From Arsukibacterium sp. (GTDB lineage: Bacteria; Pseudomonadota; Gammaproteobacteria; Enterobacterales; Alteromonadaceae): a DNA stretch of 64,000 nt. Shown here in pieces: positions 25,762-34,791 of this stretch. The notes below the pieces were generated by a model. The model saw nothing but the letters and a program-made list of their open reading frames with translations. It did no database searches and was not told the DNA's origin. A program made the position numbers and the translations under genes. Where the stretch lies: positions 124,001 through 188,000 of the forward strand of contig NZ_JAGYIM010000024.1 in assembly GCF_018402695.1 (NCBI RefSeq). The letters run 5' to 3'. Position 1 is the stretch's first letter; each line of letters opens with the position of its first letter.

Positions 25762-28023
25762 TTATCGATCCAGGTTCATTACCTTAGTCCAGGCTTTCAC
25801 AAAGTCATCAACAAACTTTTGTTTTGAGGTATCAAAAGCATATACCTCGGCCACGGCACGCAGCTCTGAGTTTGAACCGAAAATCAGATCAACAGAAGTA
25901 GCAGTCCACTTTTGCTGACCGGTTTTACGGTCTAGTCCCTGATAAACGCCTTCGCTGTCAGCCTTTTGCCAGACAGTAGACATATCCAGCAAGTTAACAA
26001 AAAAGTCGTTATTTAAGGTGCCGGGTTTATCGGTAAAGACACCGTGTTTGGCACCCTGATAGTTGGCATCCAGCGCGCGTAAGCCACCAATCAGTACAGT
26101 CATTTCCGGCACACTTAAATCCAGCTGATCTGCCTTATCCACCAGCATTTCTGTTGGTGACTTGTAGCTGGCATCGGCGTCAAAGTAATTTCTGAAACCG
26201 TCAGCCGTCAGCTCCAGCAAGCTGAATGCATTAACATCAGTCATTTCCTGCGTAGCATCACCACGGCCCGGTTTAAAGGGGACGGTAATGGTGTAACCGG
26301 CGTCTTTGGCGGCTTTTTCAATCGCAGTTGCCCCACCGAGTACAATTAAATCGGCTAGCGATACTTTTCTTCTGCTCTTGTTAAAGTCGGTTTGAATGCC
26401 TTTTAATGCGTCCAGAACCTTAGCGGTTTCAGCCGGGTTATTAACCGCCCAGTCTTTTTGCGGCACTAAGGCAATGCGGGCACCGTTCGCACCACCACGC
26501 ATATCGGTATCCCGATAGCTGGCAGCCGATGCCCAGGCTACGCGCACCAACTCTGGCACGGTTAAACCGGTATCCAGAATTTTGGCTTTCAGCGTTTTAA
26601 CATCGCGCTCGTTAATGGTCGACTGGGTTTTTTGATCTATCGGATCTTGCCATACCAGCACTTCTTCTGGCACTTCGCTACCTAAAAAGTTACGTGGCGG
26701 GCCCATATCGCGGTGGGTTAGCTTGTACCAGGCTTTAGCGAAAGCCAGGCGGTATTCTTCCGGATCGGCTAAGAAACGCTCGGCAATTTTGCGGTATTCG
26801 GGGTCAACCTTTAGTGCTAAATCTGCGGTGGTCATTACCGGCGGGTTAAATTTACCGTCAATATGCGCATCCGGTACCGCTTTGTGCAGCGACTCATCGG
26901 TTGGGATCCACTGAATAGCCCCACCCGGGCTGCGGGTTTGTTTCCACTCGAAATTAAGCAGGTTGCTTAAATAAAGCGAGGTCCAGCGGGTTGGAGCCTG
27001 GGTCCAGGCGCCTTCCAGGCCGCTGGTAACGGTATCTTCCGAATGGCCTTTACCGCATTTATTTTTCCAGCCTAAGCCTTGCTCTTCAATATCTGCTGCC
27101 GCAGGTTCAGCACCCAGACAATCTGCTGCTTTGTGGGCGCCATGCATTTTACCAAACGTATGACCGCCGGCGATCAGCGCCAGGGTTTCTTCATCGTTCA
27201 TGGCCATCCGCTCAAAGGCAACCCGGATGTTTTTGGCTGAACCCATTGGATCAGGCACGCCTTTTGGCCCTTCCGGGTTAACGTAGATCAGGCCCATATG
27301 GGTAGCACCGAGTGGCCGTTGCAGTTTGCCATCGGCATCTTCCCGATCACTGGCCAGCATTTCCACTTCCGGGCCCCAGTACACCATATCGGGTTCCCAG
27401 TCATCAGCGCGGCCGCCGGCAAAACCGTAGGTTTCAAACCCCATGTTTTCCAGTGCGACATTGCCGGCCAGTACCATTAAATCTGACCAGGACAAGGCTT
27501 CGCCATATTTCTGTTTAACCGGCCACAATAGCCGCCTGGCTTTGTCTAAATTGCCATTGTCCGGCCAGCTGTTCAGTGGCTCAAACCGTTGCTGGCCACC
27601 ACCCGCGCCGCCGCGGCCATCCAGAGTACGATAGGTACCGGCGCTGTGCCAGGTCATCCGGATAAAGAACGGGCCATAATTGCCAAAGTCGGCCGGCCAC
27701 CAGTCCTGCGACTCAGTTAGCAGCGCATCGATATCCTGCTTTACCCTGGCCAGGTCAAGTTTATTAAAGGCGTCAGCGTAACTAAAGTTAGCGCCATAGG
27801 GGTTAGAGCGTGCATCGTGATCGCGCAGCGCCGATAAATCAAGTTGATCCGGCCACCAGAATTGATTATCCCTGACAGCGACGCCTTTACTTGCGCCGGT
27901 AGCAACCGCGCCCTGCGGCTTGGCCATTTCAGGTTTTTGCGGATCGTTGGCAAAAGCCGCACCTGATGCCAGCAGCATGCTCATCATGCCGGCCAGTATG
28001 GTTTTATTAAGATTATTATTCAT
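25762..28023 (-). CDS. katG: Catalase-peroxidase with export signal
   Basis: The 753-residue haem enzyme breaks down hydrogen peroxide. The first 26 residues form a Sec signal peptide ([18 protein letters not shown]), absent from cytoplasmic KatG and reminiscent of periplasmic KatP. The distal haem site is [10 protein letters not shown] (Arg, Trp, His) and the proximal His lies in [16 protein letters not shown]. The Met-Tyr-Trp adduct residues are consistent with [11 protein letters not shown] and the downstream Met. The second, inactive domain starts near residue 450. AAAGGACGGG precedes the ATG. Confidence 0.96.
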   Translation of the reverse strand: MNNNLNKTILAGMMSMLLASGAAFANDPQKPEMAKPQGAVATGASKGVAVRDNQFWWPDQLDLSALRDHDARSNPYGANFSYADAFNKLDLARVKQDIDALLTESQDWWPADFGNYGPFFIRMTWHSAGTYRTLDGRGGAGGGQQRFEPLNSWPDNGNLDKARRLLWPVKQKYGEALSWSDLMVLAGNVALENMGFETYGFAGGRADDWEPDMVYWGPEVEMLASDREDADGKLQRPLGATHMGLIYVNPEGPKGVPDPMGSAKNIRVAFERMAMNDEETLALIAGGHTFGKMHGAHKAADCLGAEPAAADIEEQGLGWKNKCGKGHSEDTVTSGLEGAWTQAPTRWTSLYLSNLLNFEWKQTRSPGGAIQWIPTDESLHKAVPDAHIDGKFNPPVMTTADLALKVDPEYRKIAERFLADPEEYRLAFAKAWYKLTHRDMGPPRNFLGSEVPEEVLVWQDPIDQKTQSTINERDVKTLKAKILDTGLTVPELVRVAWASAASYRDTDMRGGANGARIALVPQKDWAVNNPAETAKVLDALKGIQTDFNKSRRKVSLADLIVLGGATAIEKAAKDAGYTITVPFKPGRGDATQEMTDVNAFSLLELTADGFRNYFDADASYKSPTEMLVDKADQLDLSVPEMTVLIGGLRALDANYQGAKHGVFTDKPGTLNNDFFVNLLDMSTVWQKADSEGVYQGLDRKTGQQKWTATSVDLIFGSNSELRAVAEVYAFDTSKQKFVDDFVKAWTKVMNLDR

Positions 28024-28329
28024 TGTTCCCGTCCTTTTATTAACCCATAGTTGTTGTTTACAAGCAGGTGTTGGTACTGATGAACGATGTTGTTTAGTTT
28101 GCCGCCACAGCAGCGCTTAACAACAGGCCTTAACGGACTGACATTGATAACGCTGCAGACCGATAAGTGACGCTGAAAATAGTATAGTAAGTTACTGATA
28201 GATTTACGTGAAATAAAACGATTATCTTAATCTTAAAATTCGATTGATGCTGGGCCGACTGATAAAAGTGGTGTATGTTGTCTGACATTATTAGGTGCGT
28301 TATCCGTTGCATTAGCTGAGGGCGGGGTC
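28024..28329. promoter_or_regulatory. Divergent intergenic region of katG and K+ channel gene
   Basis: This AT-rich stretch of about 300 bases has no gene. On the minus strand TATACT at 28186-28181 is a candidate katG -10 box; no good -35 lies 17 bases upstream, which would fit activator control such as OxyR. I could not match an OxyR site with confidence. Confidence 0.3.
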
Positions 28330-28758
28330 ATGATGTCTGTATGGCTGTTAAATAGCTTGGTTGTGGCTATTGTGGTTATTATTCACTACGAATTTTTATA
28401 CCGGCTTACCGTAAATATCCCAAAGCTTAAAATAAAACACCGCTACCGAATTGTCGTGGGGGTTTTTGGTGCACTGGTCGCCCATTCGCTGGAGATTTGG
28501 GTGTTTGCGATGGCGTATTATTTTATGCACAACGCTGAGGGCTGGGGGGAGCTCAGTGGCAATTTTGATGGCAGCATACTGGATTGCGCGTATTTCTCTT
28601 TTACTGTGTTCAGCACTGTTGGTTTTGGCGATATTGCCCCCCTGGGTGAACTACGCTTTTTAACCGGTATTGAGTCGCTAACCGGGCTGGTGCTGATTAC
28701 CTGGACAGCGTCATTTTTGTTTTTTGAAATGCAGCGGGACTGGATCAACCGCAAATAG
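28330..28758 (+). CDS. Two-helix potassium channel family protein
   Basis: This 142-residue inner-membrane protein has an N-terminal helix (LLNSLVVAIVVIIHYEFLY), then a second helix, a pore loop with the selectivity filter TVGFGDI (FTVFSTVGFGDIAPLG), and a last helix (LVLITWTASFLFF). No cytoplasmic ligand-binding domain follows. The filter marks it as a K+-type ion channel (Ion_trans_2). Confidence 0.87.
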   Translation: MMSVWLLNSLVVAIVVIIHYEFLYRLTVNIPKLKIKHRYRIVVGVFGALVAHSLEIWVFAMAYYFMHNAEGWGELSGNFDGSILDCAYFSFTVFSTVGFGDIAPLGELRFLTGIESLTGLVLITWTASFLFFEMQRDWINRK

Positions 28759-28867
28759 CAACGGAATACCTGTAATACCGTTTCGCCAGATATATCCCAG
28801 AGTCTGGTGTACTAAACCATTGCTCCCTGCGTACAATGCTTATCTTTTCCAGATAAAGGATGCTGTT

Positions 28868-30238
28868 TTGACTGTCCGTTTACCTGCAGACTTATTGCCT
28901 GGCCCGAATGATTTATGGTTTTTGCCGTTGGGCGGCTGTGGCGAAATTGGTATGAATCTTAACCTGTATGGCCATGACAGCCGTTGGTTGATGATCGACT
29001 GCGGCGTCACATTTTATAACCCACTGCAGCCGACAGCCAGCCCGATCACCGCCGAAGTGCAGGCGGCTGACCCCGCTTTTATTGCTAAGCGCAAAGAACT
29101 GCTGGCTGGTATTATCATTACTCATGCTCATGAAGATCATATTGGCGCCTTACCCTTTTTATGGCCTCGTTTTGGTTGTCCGGTGTATTGCACCCCTTTT
29201 GCCGCCGAGATTTTGCGTCGGAAAATTGCCAATAGTGGCTTATCGCCGGATATGCCAATTATTGAAGTTGTGCCCGGTGGTACCTGCAATATTGGGCCTT
29301 TTTTAATTAACTGGCTGAATATTACTCATTCCATCCCCGAACCGCAGGCACTGCTTATCAGCACGGCAGCGGGTAAGGTGTTTCATACTGCTGACTGGAA
29401 AATAGACAAAGCGCCGGTAACCGGCCGGCCTTTTAAACCCCAGGTTTTTAAGCGACTGGCCAGCCAGAATATTACTGCGATGGTTTGTGACTCGACCAAC
29501 GCCTTAAAACCGGGTTTTTCCGAGTCTGAATCGGCCTGTTATCAGGGGCTATATCAGGTTATCCGTCAGCAGAAGCAGCGGGTGGTGGTTAGCGGCTTTA
29601 GCAGTAATATTGGCCGGCTGATTAGCCTGGGCCATATTGCCAGACGCACCGGCCGTTATTTAGCGTTGTTTGGCCGGGCCATGGAAAATATGGTCGGTGC
29701 GGCCCGGGCCTGTGGTTACTGGCCAGATGATATTCCGCTGATTGAGCCTTCGCATGTAGGGTATTTGCCTGCTAACGAAGTGCTGGTGGTGGCCACCGGC
29801 AGTCAGGGCGAACCCAGAGCAGCACTTAGCCGGCTGGCGCAGCAGCGTCATCCACATTTAATGCTGGAGGAAAATGATTTGGTGCTGTTCAGCTCAATTC
29901 TGATCCCCGGAAATGAAATGCTGGTCAGCCGCCTGATAGCGCAGTTAAACGTGCTGAAAGTACGCACTTTGCAAAGTGCTGACAGTAGCGAGCTTATTCA
30001 TGTGTCAGGTCACCCTAATCAGGGAGAGCTCGACTTAATGTATCGCTATGTGCAGCCGGCCATTGCGGTGCCGGTGCATGGCGAAGCGGCCCATATCAGC
30101 GCTAATGCCGAAATAGCTCGGGCTGCGGGCGTGCCGCAGCAATTTACTGGCCAGAATGGTGATTTATTTGTGCTGGCACCCCAGCCACGGGTTTGGCCAC
30201 AGGCGGTAACCGCTGGCCGGATTGCGGTAGAGCATTAG
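28868..30238 (+). CDS. RNase J family beta-CASP ribonuclease
   Basis: This metallo-beta-lactamase protein of about 456 residues starts at TTG 28868: AAAGGA sits seven bases upstream, and the longer frame only adds unrelated residues read through the channel gene end. It shows LPLGGCGEIGMNL at the start, the zinc site ITHAHEDHIGALPF, HTADWKIDK, CDSTNA, and the C-terminal SGHPNQGELDLMYRY and PVHGEA motifs of RNase J. RNase J degrades and trims mRNA with 5' exonuclease and endonuclease activity. It is common in Firmicutes and rarer in Gammaproteobacteria. Confidence 0.9.
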   Translation: MTVRLPADLLPGPNDLWFLPLGGCGEIGMNLNLYGHDSRWLMIDCGVTFYNPLQPTASPITAEVQAADPAFIAKRKELLAGIIITHAHEDHIGALPFLWPRFGCPVYCTPFAAEILRRKIANSGLSPDMPIIEVVPGGTCNIGPFLINWLNITHSIPEPQALLISTAAGKVFHTADWKIDKAPVTGRPFKPQVFKRLASQNITAMVCDSTNALKPGFSESESACYQGLYQVIRQQKQRVVVSGFSSNIGRLISLGHIARRTGRYLALFGRAMENMVGAARACGYWPDDIPLIEPSHVGYLPANEVLVVATGSQGEPRAALSRLAQQRHPHLMLEENDLVLFSSILIPGNEMLVSRLIAQLNVLKVRTLQSADSSELIHVSGHPNQGELDLMYRYVQPAIAVPVHGEAAHISANAEIARAAGVPQQFTGQNGDLFVLAPQPRVWPQAVTAGRIAVEH

Positions 30239-30263
30239 CATCTGCCAGAAAGGTTGCTCAGGT

Positions 30264-30339
30264 GTAACCCTATTCAGTTACTTTTGCCCTGTGTAACTAA
30301 TTATGGTTACATATTTGACATGTAACCATATTGAGTTAC
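30264..30339. promoter_or_regulatory. Three phased GTAAC-N8-GTTAC operators
   Basis: Palindromes GTAAC-N8-GTTAC occur at 30264-30281, 30293-30310 and 30322-30339. Each has an eight-base spacer, and the start-to-start distance is exactly 29 bases twice. The third copy lies between a TTGACA -35 box and the -10 region, so a bound protein would block RNA polymerase. The next gene has a C-terminal DNA-binding-like region and is the obvious candidate regulator. Confidence 0.8.
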
Positions 30340-30345
30340 TATTAT
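30315..30345 (+). promoter_or_regulatory. Promoter of the satD-like gene
   Basis: A perfect TTGACA lies at 30315-30320, followed by TACTAT (30337-30342, 16-base spacer) or TATTAT (30340-30345, 19-base spacer). It overlaps the third operator, and the ATG of the gene is about 30 bases downstream. Confidence 0.65.
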
Positions 30346-30374
30346 GGGCCAGGGGGACACTGACTGAGACTGTT

Positions 30375-31010
30375 ATGCCTGCTAATTATGCCGTTTTAAC
30401 CGGCGATTTTGTTAAATCACGCAGTATTGCCGGTGGTCAATATGATTCGGTGCTGTATCAGCTGGAACAGCTGCTGGTTTCAAAGGCAGAGCCCCTGGGC
30501 TGCAGCTACAACTTTTACCGCGGTGATGCCTTTCAGATCCTGTTAACCCAACCTGCAGCAGCAGTAGAACTTGCCATTTATATCCGGTTAACGCTGCTAA
30601 GCCTGGGCCGGGATTGTAAGATCAGCATTGGCCTGGGTGAAGTTACCAATTTAAGGGGGGATGTTAAAAGCGCCAGCGGCCCGGCTTTTACCTTGTCGGG
30701 CATCGGCCTGGATAAATTGCCTGCCGGCCAGCGTTTAGCCATTAATAGCCAGCAACCGCTGTTGCAGCAAGTGTTAGCAGTGCCGCTGCAAATGGCCGAC
30801 AGCATGCTGGGCAAACTTACCGCCCGTCAGGCGGAAGCCCTGTTATTATATTTTCTGACACCCGGCAGTTCTCATGAAAATATCGCTGTTAAACTGGGTA
30901 CGTCCCGCGAGAATGTCACTAAATTACTCAATAATAATCATGCTGACTATCAACTGCTGCAGGCGTTTATACAGTACTGCAACAGTCATATTACAAGGAG
31001 TTTGGAATGA
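30375..31010 (+). CDS. SatD family protein with C-terminal HTH
   Basis: This protein of about 211 residues opens NYAVLTGDFVKSRSI, the SatD start, followed by YNFYRGDAFQILL and a segment RLTLLSLGRDCKISIGLGEV reminiscent of nucleotide-cyclase-like folds. The C-terminus LTARQAEALLLYFL, ENIAVKLGTSRENVTKLL looks like a helix-turn-helix. I chose ATG 30375 because it lies just after the promoter; the longer frame begins inside the operators. Its stop overlaps the DUF3307 gene start by four bases (ATGA). Function is unknown; SatD was named from streptococcal acid tolerance. Confidence 0.72.
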   Translation: MPANYAVLTGDFVKSRSIAGGQYDSVLYQLEQLLVSKAEPLGCSYNFYRGDAFQILLTQPAAAVELAIYIRLTLLSLGRDCKISIGLGEVTNLRGDVKSASGPAFTLSGIGLDKLPAGQRLAINSQQPLLQQVLAVPLQMADSMLGKLTARQAEALLLYFLTPGSSHENIAVKLGTSRENVTKLLNNNHADYQLLQAFIQYCNSHITRSLE

Positions 31011-31780
31011 GTGACAGCAGCTTACTGCTGGGGTTAGTGCTGGTGCATATTCTGGCCGATTTCTTTTTCCAGCCCACTGCCTGGGTGCAGGCCCGGGTAC
31101 AGCAGCACTGGCGTTGTGTCCAGTTGTATTATCATGGCTTAATTCACTTTGCTCTGAATTTGCTGCTGTTAACACTGTGGTACCTGCTCAGCTGGTCGGC
31201 CGTAAGCATTTTTACCCTTGTTGGCCTGGCACTGCTTATCGCTGCCAGCCACCTGCTGATTGATATCGGCAAGTCTTATTTTGACGGCCTGCGCTACTTT
31301 GTGCTGGATCAGTTGTTGCATCTGCTGATCATTTTGCTGGTATGGCTGAGCCTGGCGGATACGGGCTATAGCAACCTTACCCAGCTGGGCGGGGTCTTGC
31401 TAAAACCAGAGCATCTGCTGGTGTTGCTGGCGTACCTGCTGTTAATGAAGCCGGCCTCAGTACTGATAGCTCTGGTGCTAACAAAAATATCTGCTCCTGC
31501 CAGCAGCGCCAAGCAAGGCTCACCGGCGGCAGGCCACTTAATCGGGATTGCCGAGCGCTTACTGATCCTGACCTTGATTCTGGCCGGCCAATACTCCGGG
31601 GTCGGGCTGGTCGTAGCGGCAAAATCGGTGCTGCGCTATAACGACTTACGTGACTCACACGACCGGGCATTGACAGAATATATTCTGCTGGGCTCATTTT
31701 TGAGTTTTGGCATTACCTTACTGGTGGCAATTATCCTTCTTAGCTTAACGCCGCTAAGCATGCAGCCGGCCATGAGTTAA
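31007..31780 (+). CDS. DUF3307 membrane protein
   Basis: This 257-residue integral membrane protein has about seven helices. It begins LLGLVLVHILADFFFQPTAWV and has SHLLIDIGKSYF, the conserved His/Asp positions of DUF3307. The start overlaps the satD stop. SatD-DUF3307 pairs recur in many bacteria, which suggests a soluble regulator acting with a membrane partner. The biochemical role is unknown. Confidence 0.82.
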   Translation: MSDSSLLLGLVLVHILADFFFQPTAWVQARVQQHWRCVQLYYHGLIHFALNLLLLTLWYLLSWSAVSIFTLVGLALLIAASHLLIDIGKSYFDGLRYFVLDQLLHLLIILLVWLSLADTGYSNLTQLGGVLLKPEHLLVLLAYLLLMKPASVLIALVLTKISAPASSAKQGSPAAGHLIGIAERLLILTLILAGQYSGVGLVVAAKSVLRYNDLRDSHDRALTEYILLGSFLSFGITLLVAIILLSLTPLSMQPAMS

Positions 31781-31822
31781 GTCTTAATTGCAACTAACGA
31801 AAAATAATACAGGTAACGTACT

Positions 31823-32377
31823 GTGCTGCATATTCCGGCAACTAACAGGTTAAATTTTTCACTACTGTCTGCACAGGATGCAGAGCTGTTATTTAAAGTC
31901 GATCAGGATGAAGAGGTCATGCGCTATCTGAATGGCGGCAAACGTACCTCTATGCAGCAAATTATTGAAATATTTCTGCCACGGATGGCACAGTACCGCA
32001 ACCCTGAACGGGGCTTTGGGATCTGGCAGGTATGCCGGCTTGAAGACAACGCCTATTTAGGCTGGGTGCTGATCCGGCCTCTGGGGTTTAATACCCAGGC
32101 ACCAAGCAGCGATGATCTGGAAATTGGCTGGCGGTTTATGCAAGCTTACTGGGGCCAGGGTTATGCCAGCGAGGCGGCGGCTGCAGTGGCTGCAACTGTG
32201 CTGGCGAACAATCCGGCGGTTAGTTATTTATCGGCTATTGCCATGCCGGATAACGCCGGCTCCATTGGGGTAATGCGAAAATTGGGCATGCAGTTTATTA
32301 AACGCTATTGGCACCAGGATGCATTGGGTGAAGTTGATGCGGTTTTATACAGGAAACAGATAAATGAAAATAACTAA
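31823..32377 (+). CDS. GNAT family N-acetyltransferase
   Basis: This 184-residue acetyltransferase of the RimJ/Acetyltransf_3 type starts at GTG with CAGGTAAC upstream. The acetyl-CoA pyrophosphate loop is AYWGQGYASEAAAAV and NAGSIGVMRKLGMQFIKRY follows, as in RimJ-like enzymes. The substrate is unknown. The end overlaps the next gene by 14 bases. Confidence 0.88.
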   Translation: MLHIPATNRLNFSLLSAQDAELLFKVDQDEEVMRYLNGGKRTSMQQIIEIFLPRMAQYRNPERGFGIWQVCRLEDNAYLGWVLIRPLGFNTQAPSSDDLEIGWRFMQAYWGQGYASEAAAAVAATVLANNPAVSYLSAIAMPDNAGSIGVMRKLGMQFIKRYWHQDALGEVDAVLYRKQINENN

Positions 32378-32861
32378 GTTTTTACCCTGGGTTGGCACAG
32401 CAAGTTGCGCGCTGGCGTTGCAGGTAAGTGCTAATACTATTTATCTGGTACGTCATGCCGAAAAACAAGACGACGGAAAAGATCCGGCGCTGTCAGAGTG
32501 CGGTCAGGCCAGAGCGCAGGCACTGGCCGATTACTTTGCCAAGGTTCCACTGGCGGCAGTTTATGCCACGCCTTATCAGCGCACCCAGCAAACTGCGGCT
32601 GCCGTTGCCAACAGTAAGCACCTGCCGGTTAAAAACTACGACCCCGCCAAGCCTGAGCAATTACGTCAGCAATTGTTAGCTTACAGCCAGCCTGTGCTGG
32701 TTGTTGGCCATAGTAACACCGTGCCGCAACTGGTTACGCTGTTAAGCGGCATTGAGATGGCACCGTTAACAGAGCAGCAATACGGCTTGTTGTATCAGGT
32801 ACAACTGGGCGAGCAGGGCAGCGTTACGCTGCGGCATCAATCTTTTGGTTGTGATAACTAA
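32364..32861 (+). CDS. Exported histidine phosphatase
   Basis: This 165-residue protein has an N-terminal signal peptide (GTASCALALQVSANT). The phosphohistidine motif is LVRHAEK, SECGQARAQALADYF follows, and the second His is in VVGHSNTVP. It resembles SixA/phosphoglycerate-mutase-like phosphatases but is exported, so a periplasmic substrate is likely. Confidence 0.87.
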   Translation: MKITKFLPWVGTASCALALQVSANTIYLVRHAEKQDDGKDPALSECGQARAQALADYFAKVPLAAVYATPYQRTQQTAAAVANSKHLPVKNYDPAKPEQLRQQLLAYSQPVLVVGHSNTVPQLVTLLSGIEMAPLTEQQYGLLYQVQLGEQGSVTLRHQSFGCDN

Positions 32862-32894
32862 ATTCCAAGCTGAGCAGGTATTTCAGTGCCAGAG

Positions 32895-33731
32895 TTAATT
32901 GGCCTCCAGTCCGCTTAGCCGATATGCTGCTACTGAATTGCCAGAAAAAGTGGGTACATACAGGGTGCTTGTTTGCGGGTCCCAGCCAATATCGGCGGTA
33001 TTCAGTTTTTGGCTTCGGCTATCAAACAGCTCTGTTATGCTGCCGTCGGTATACACATAATAAATAAGACCCGCCCAGCAGCTGACAATAAAGTCGCCAT
33101 TGCCTACCGGCTCCAGACCATCGGCACGTTCGGCGAAGCCTTTGGCAACTTGGGTTATTTCGCCATGTTTATCAGCTTTTAACAGCAAGTCGGCGCCAGC
33201 TATGTATAAATCACCATCAATACTTTTTAAACCATTCGCCGAGACAATATTCTGCAGCCAGATACTGATCTCGCCATCTGCGTATTTGTAAACATAGTTT
33301 TTCCGGGTGTCAGAAATATACACTACGCCGTTATCATCTACCGTCACATCATTCAGAAACACGGAATCCGGAGCCGGGATTTTTGCTGTAACTTTGGCGC
33401 TGCCAATATCAATAATCACCAGTTCGGTTAAATCGGCGACATAAAGTTTACCCTGATACGCTGCTAAGCCTTTTGGTGCGTTTAAGCCGCGCAGCCAGTT
33501 ATGATCACGCAGGGTGCCGTCGGTATTCAGCAGTGCGATACCACCTTCGCCGTCCGCCGCATTACCGGCACCATCAATTTCTGAGACAAACAGGTAATTA
33601 TCATCCTGCTGCTGATGCACCAGCACTGATTCCGGCACCCTGAACCCGTCGGTTTGCCATAGCCGTTCCAGCTTAGGGGCGGCGCTCAGGGGCAGGGAGA
33701 TACTAAATAACAGGGCCAGATATTTGTTCAT
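32895..33731 (-). CDS. Exported SMP-30/NHL-like beta-propeller protein
   Basis: This is a 278-residue protein. I chose ATG 33731, which gives a signal peptide (KYLALLFSISLPLSAAP); the longer frame overlaps the methyltransferase gene. Repeated strands such as GKLYVADLTELVIIDI, NDVTVDDNGVVYISDTRK and VYKYADGEISIWL suggest a six-blade propeller like gluconolactonase or SMP-30. The role is unknown. Confidence 0.72.
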   Translation of the reverse strand: MNKYLALLFSISLPLSAAPKLERLWQTDGFRVPESVLVHQQQDDNYLFVSEIDGAGNAADGEGGIALLNTDGTLRDHNWLRGLNAPKGLAAYQGKLYVADLTELVIIDIGSAKVTAKIPAPDSVFLNDVTVDDNGVVYISDTRKNYVYKYADGEISIWLQNIVSANGLKSIDGDLYIAGADLLLKADKHGEITQVAKGFAERADGLEPVGNGDFIVSCWAGLIYYVYTDGSITELFDSRSQKLNTADIGWDPQTSTLYVPTFSGNSVAAYRLSGLEAN

Positions 33732-33895
33732 TGCTGCTAACTCCGCTGGGTTTTTCTTGAAAATGTTATCAACAGTCAGCATAACGTGCTGACAAGCAGA
33801 TTGCGAATAACCGCCTGCACCGGCTAAGGCAACAAAATGATATTTCCATATTTGAAATTGCTGGCGCTGGTTTTTATAGCAACATAGCCGGTAAC

Positions 33896-34642
33896 TCAGC
33901 GCTTGATACAAGCAAACAGCGCATTGCCTGCTACGGTGTCCCATGGTGTTATTCTGTCGTAATCGTGCGCCAGAATGTGCACGTCAAAGTATGGGCAAAG
34001 TAGAGCTTGTAACTCTGCAAAGCTGATAGCAACCATAATATGTTGATCCTGCCAGAGCTGGGTACCTTCAAAGCTGGTTCTGGCAATCCTTAACTTTAAT
34101 GCCTGTTGCTCGCCACTGCCGCTATAGTGCCAGCCTGATTCAAATACAAACTGGCTATTGTCGAACCGGGTACTGTGGCGCACGGCCGACAGGTTACAGA
34201 TTGTGTCCTTATCCACCGCATTAAATACAAACAGCCCGCCCGGTGCCAGCGCCTGATATACACTGGCAAGGCATTGTTTTAACGCATTAATACTGGCACT
34301 GTAATGAATTGAGTATAAAAAACAGGTAATCAAATCAACTGAGTTGTCTAACGTAAACTGACACATGTCTTGCAATATAAAGCGGGCGTCAGGACAACGC
34401 GCCCGAGCCAGTTCAAGCATTGGTTGATTCAAATCCAAGCCGCTGCATTGGTAGCCAAAGTCGATAAAATGCCGGATATGTGGCCCGGTGCCACAAGCTA
34501 AATCAAGATGATGGTTATTGCCGTTGCCAAGCATTTTGTTCAGGCGGTGTACACTGCTACTTTGCGCCAGATAGTTGATATCACAGCACATTAGATCATA
34601 GTAGCCTGATAAATCAGTGTACAGAGCATTAGTCGATAGCAT
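33896..34642 (-). CDS. Class I SAM-dependent methyltransferase
   Basis: This is a 248-residue protein. Motif I is HHLDLACGTGPH, motif II is SGLDLNQPMLELAR and the later motif is LAPGGLFVFNAVD. The N-terminus TDLSGYYDLMC is typical for this group. It may methylate a small molecule; the substrate is unknown. Confidence 0.87.
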   Translation of the reverse strand: MLSTNALYTDLSGYYDLMCCDINYLAQSSSVHRLNKMLGNGNNHHLDLACGTGPHIRHFIDFGYQCSGLDLNQPMLELARARCPDARFILQDMCQFTLDNSVDLITCFLYSIHYSASINALKQCLASVYQALAPGGLFVFNAVDKDTICNLSAVRHSTRFDNSQFVFESGWHYSGSGEQQALKLRIARTSFEGTQLWQDQHIMVAISFAELQALLCPYFDVHILAHDYDRITPWDTVAGNALFACIKR

Positions 34643-34791
34643 AGCGGCATACTACTGGCGCGGAATTTTGGTGGCGCATGATATAGCAATTCAGCGGATT
34701 TGCGTAGCGTGATTACACTGCCAGTGCGCAATAGTCGCAAAAAAACGCAGCATTGTCCTCCCCGCCAGTCTGATGTGTTATCAGCCAGCGG

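Noticed and set aside
28724-28867. N-terminal extension of RNase J into the K+ channel gene
   Set aside because: The extra residues have no family match, and TTG 28868 has a good ribosome site.
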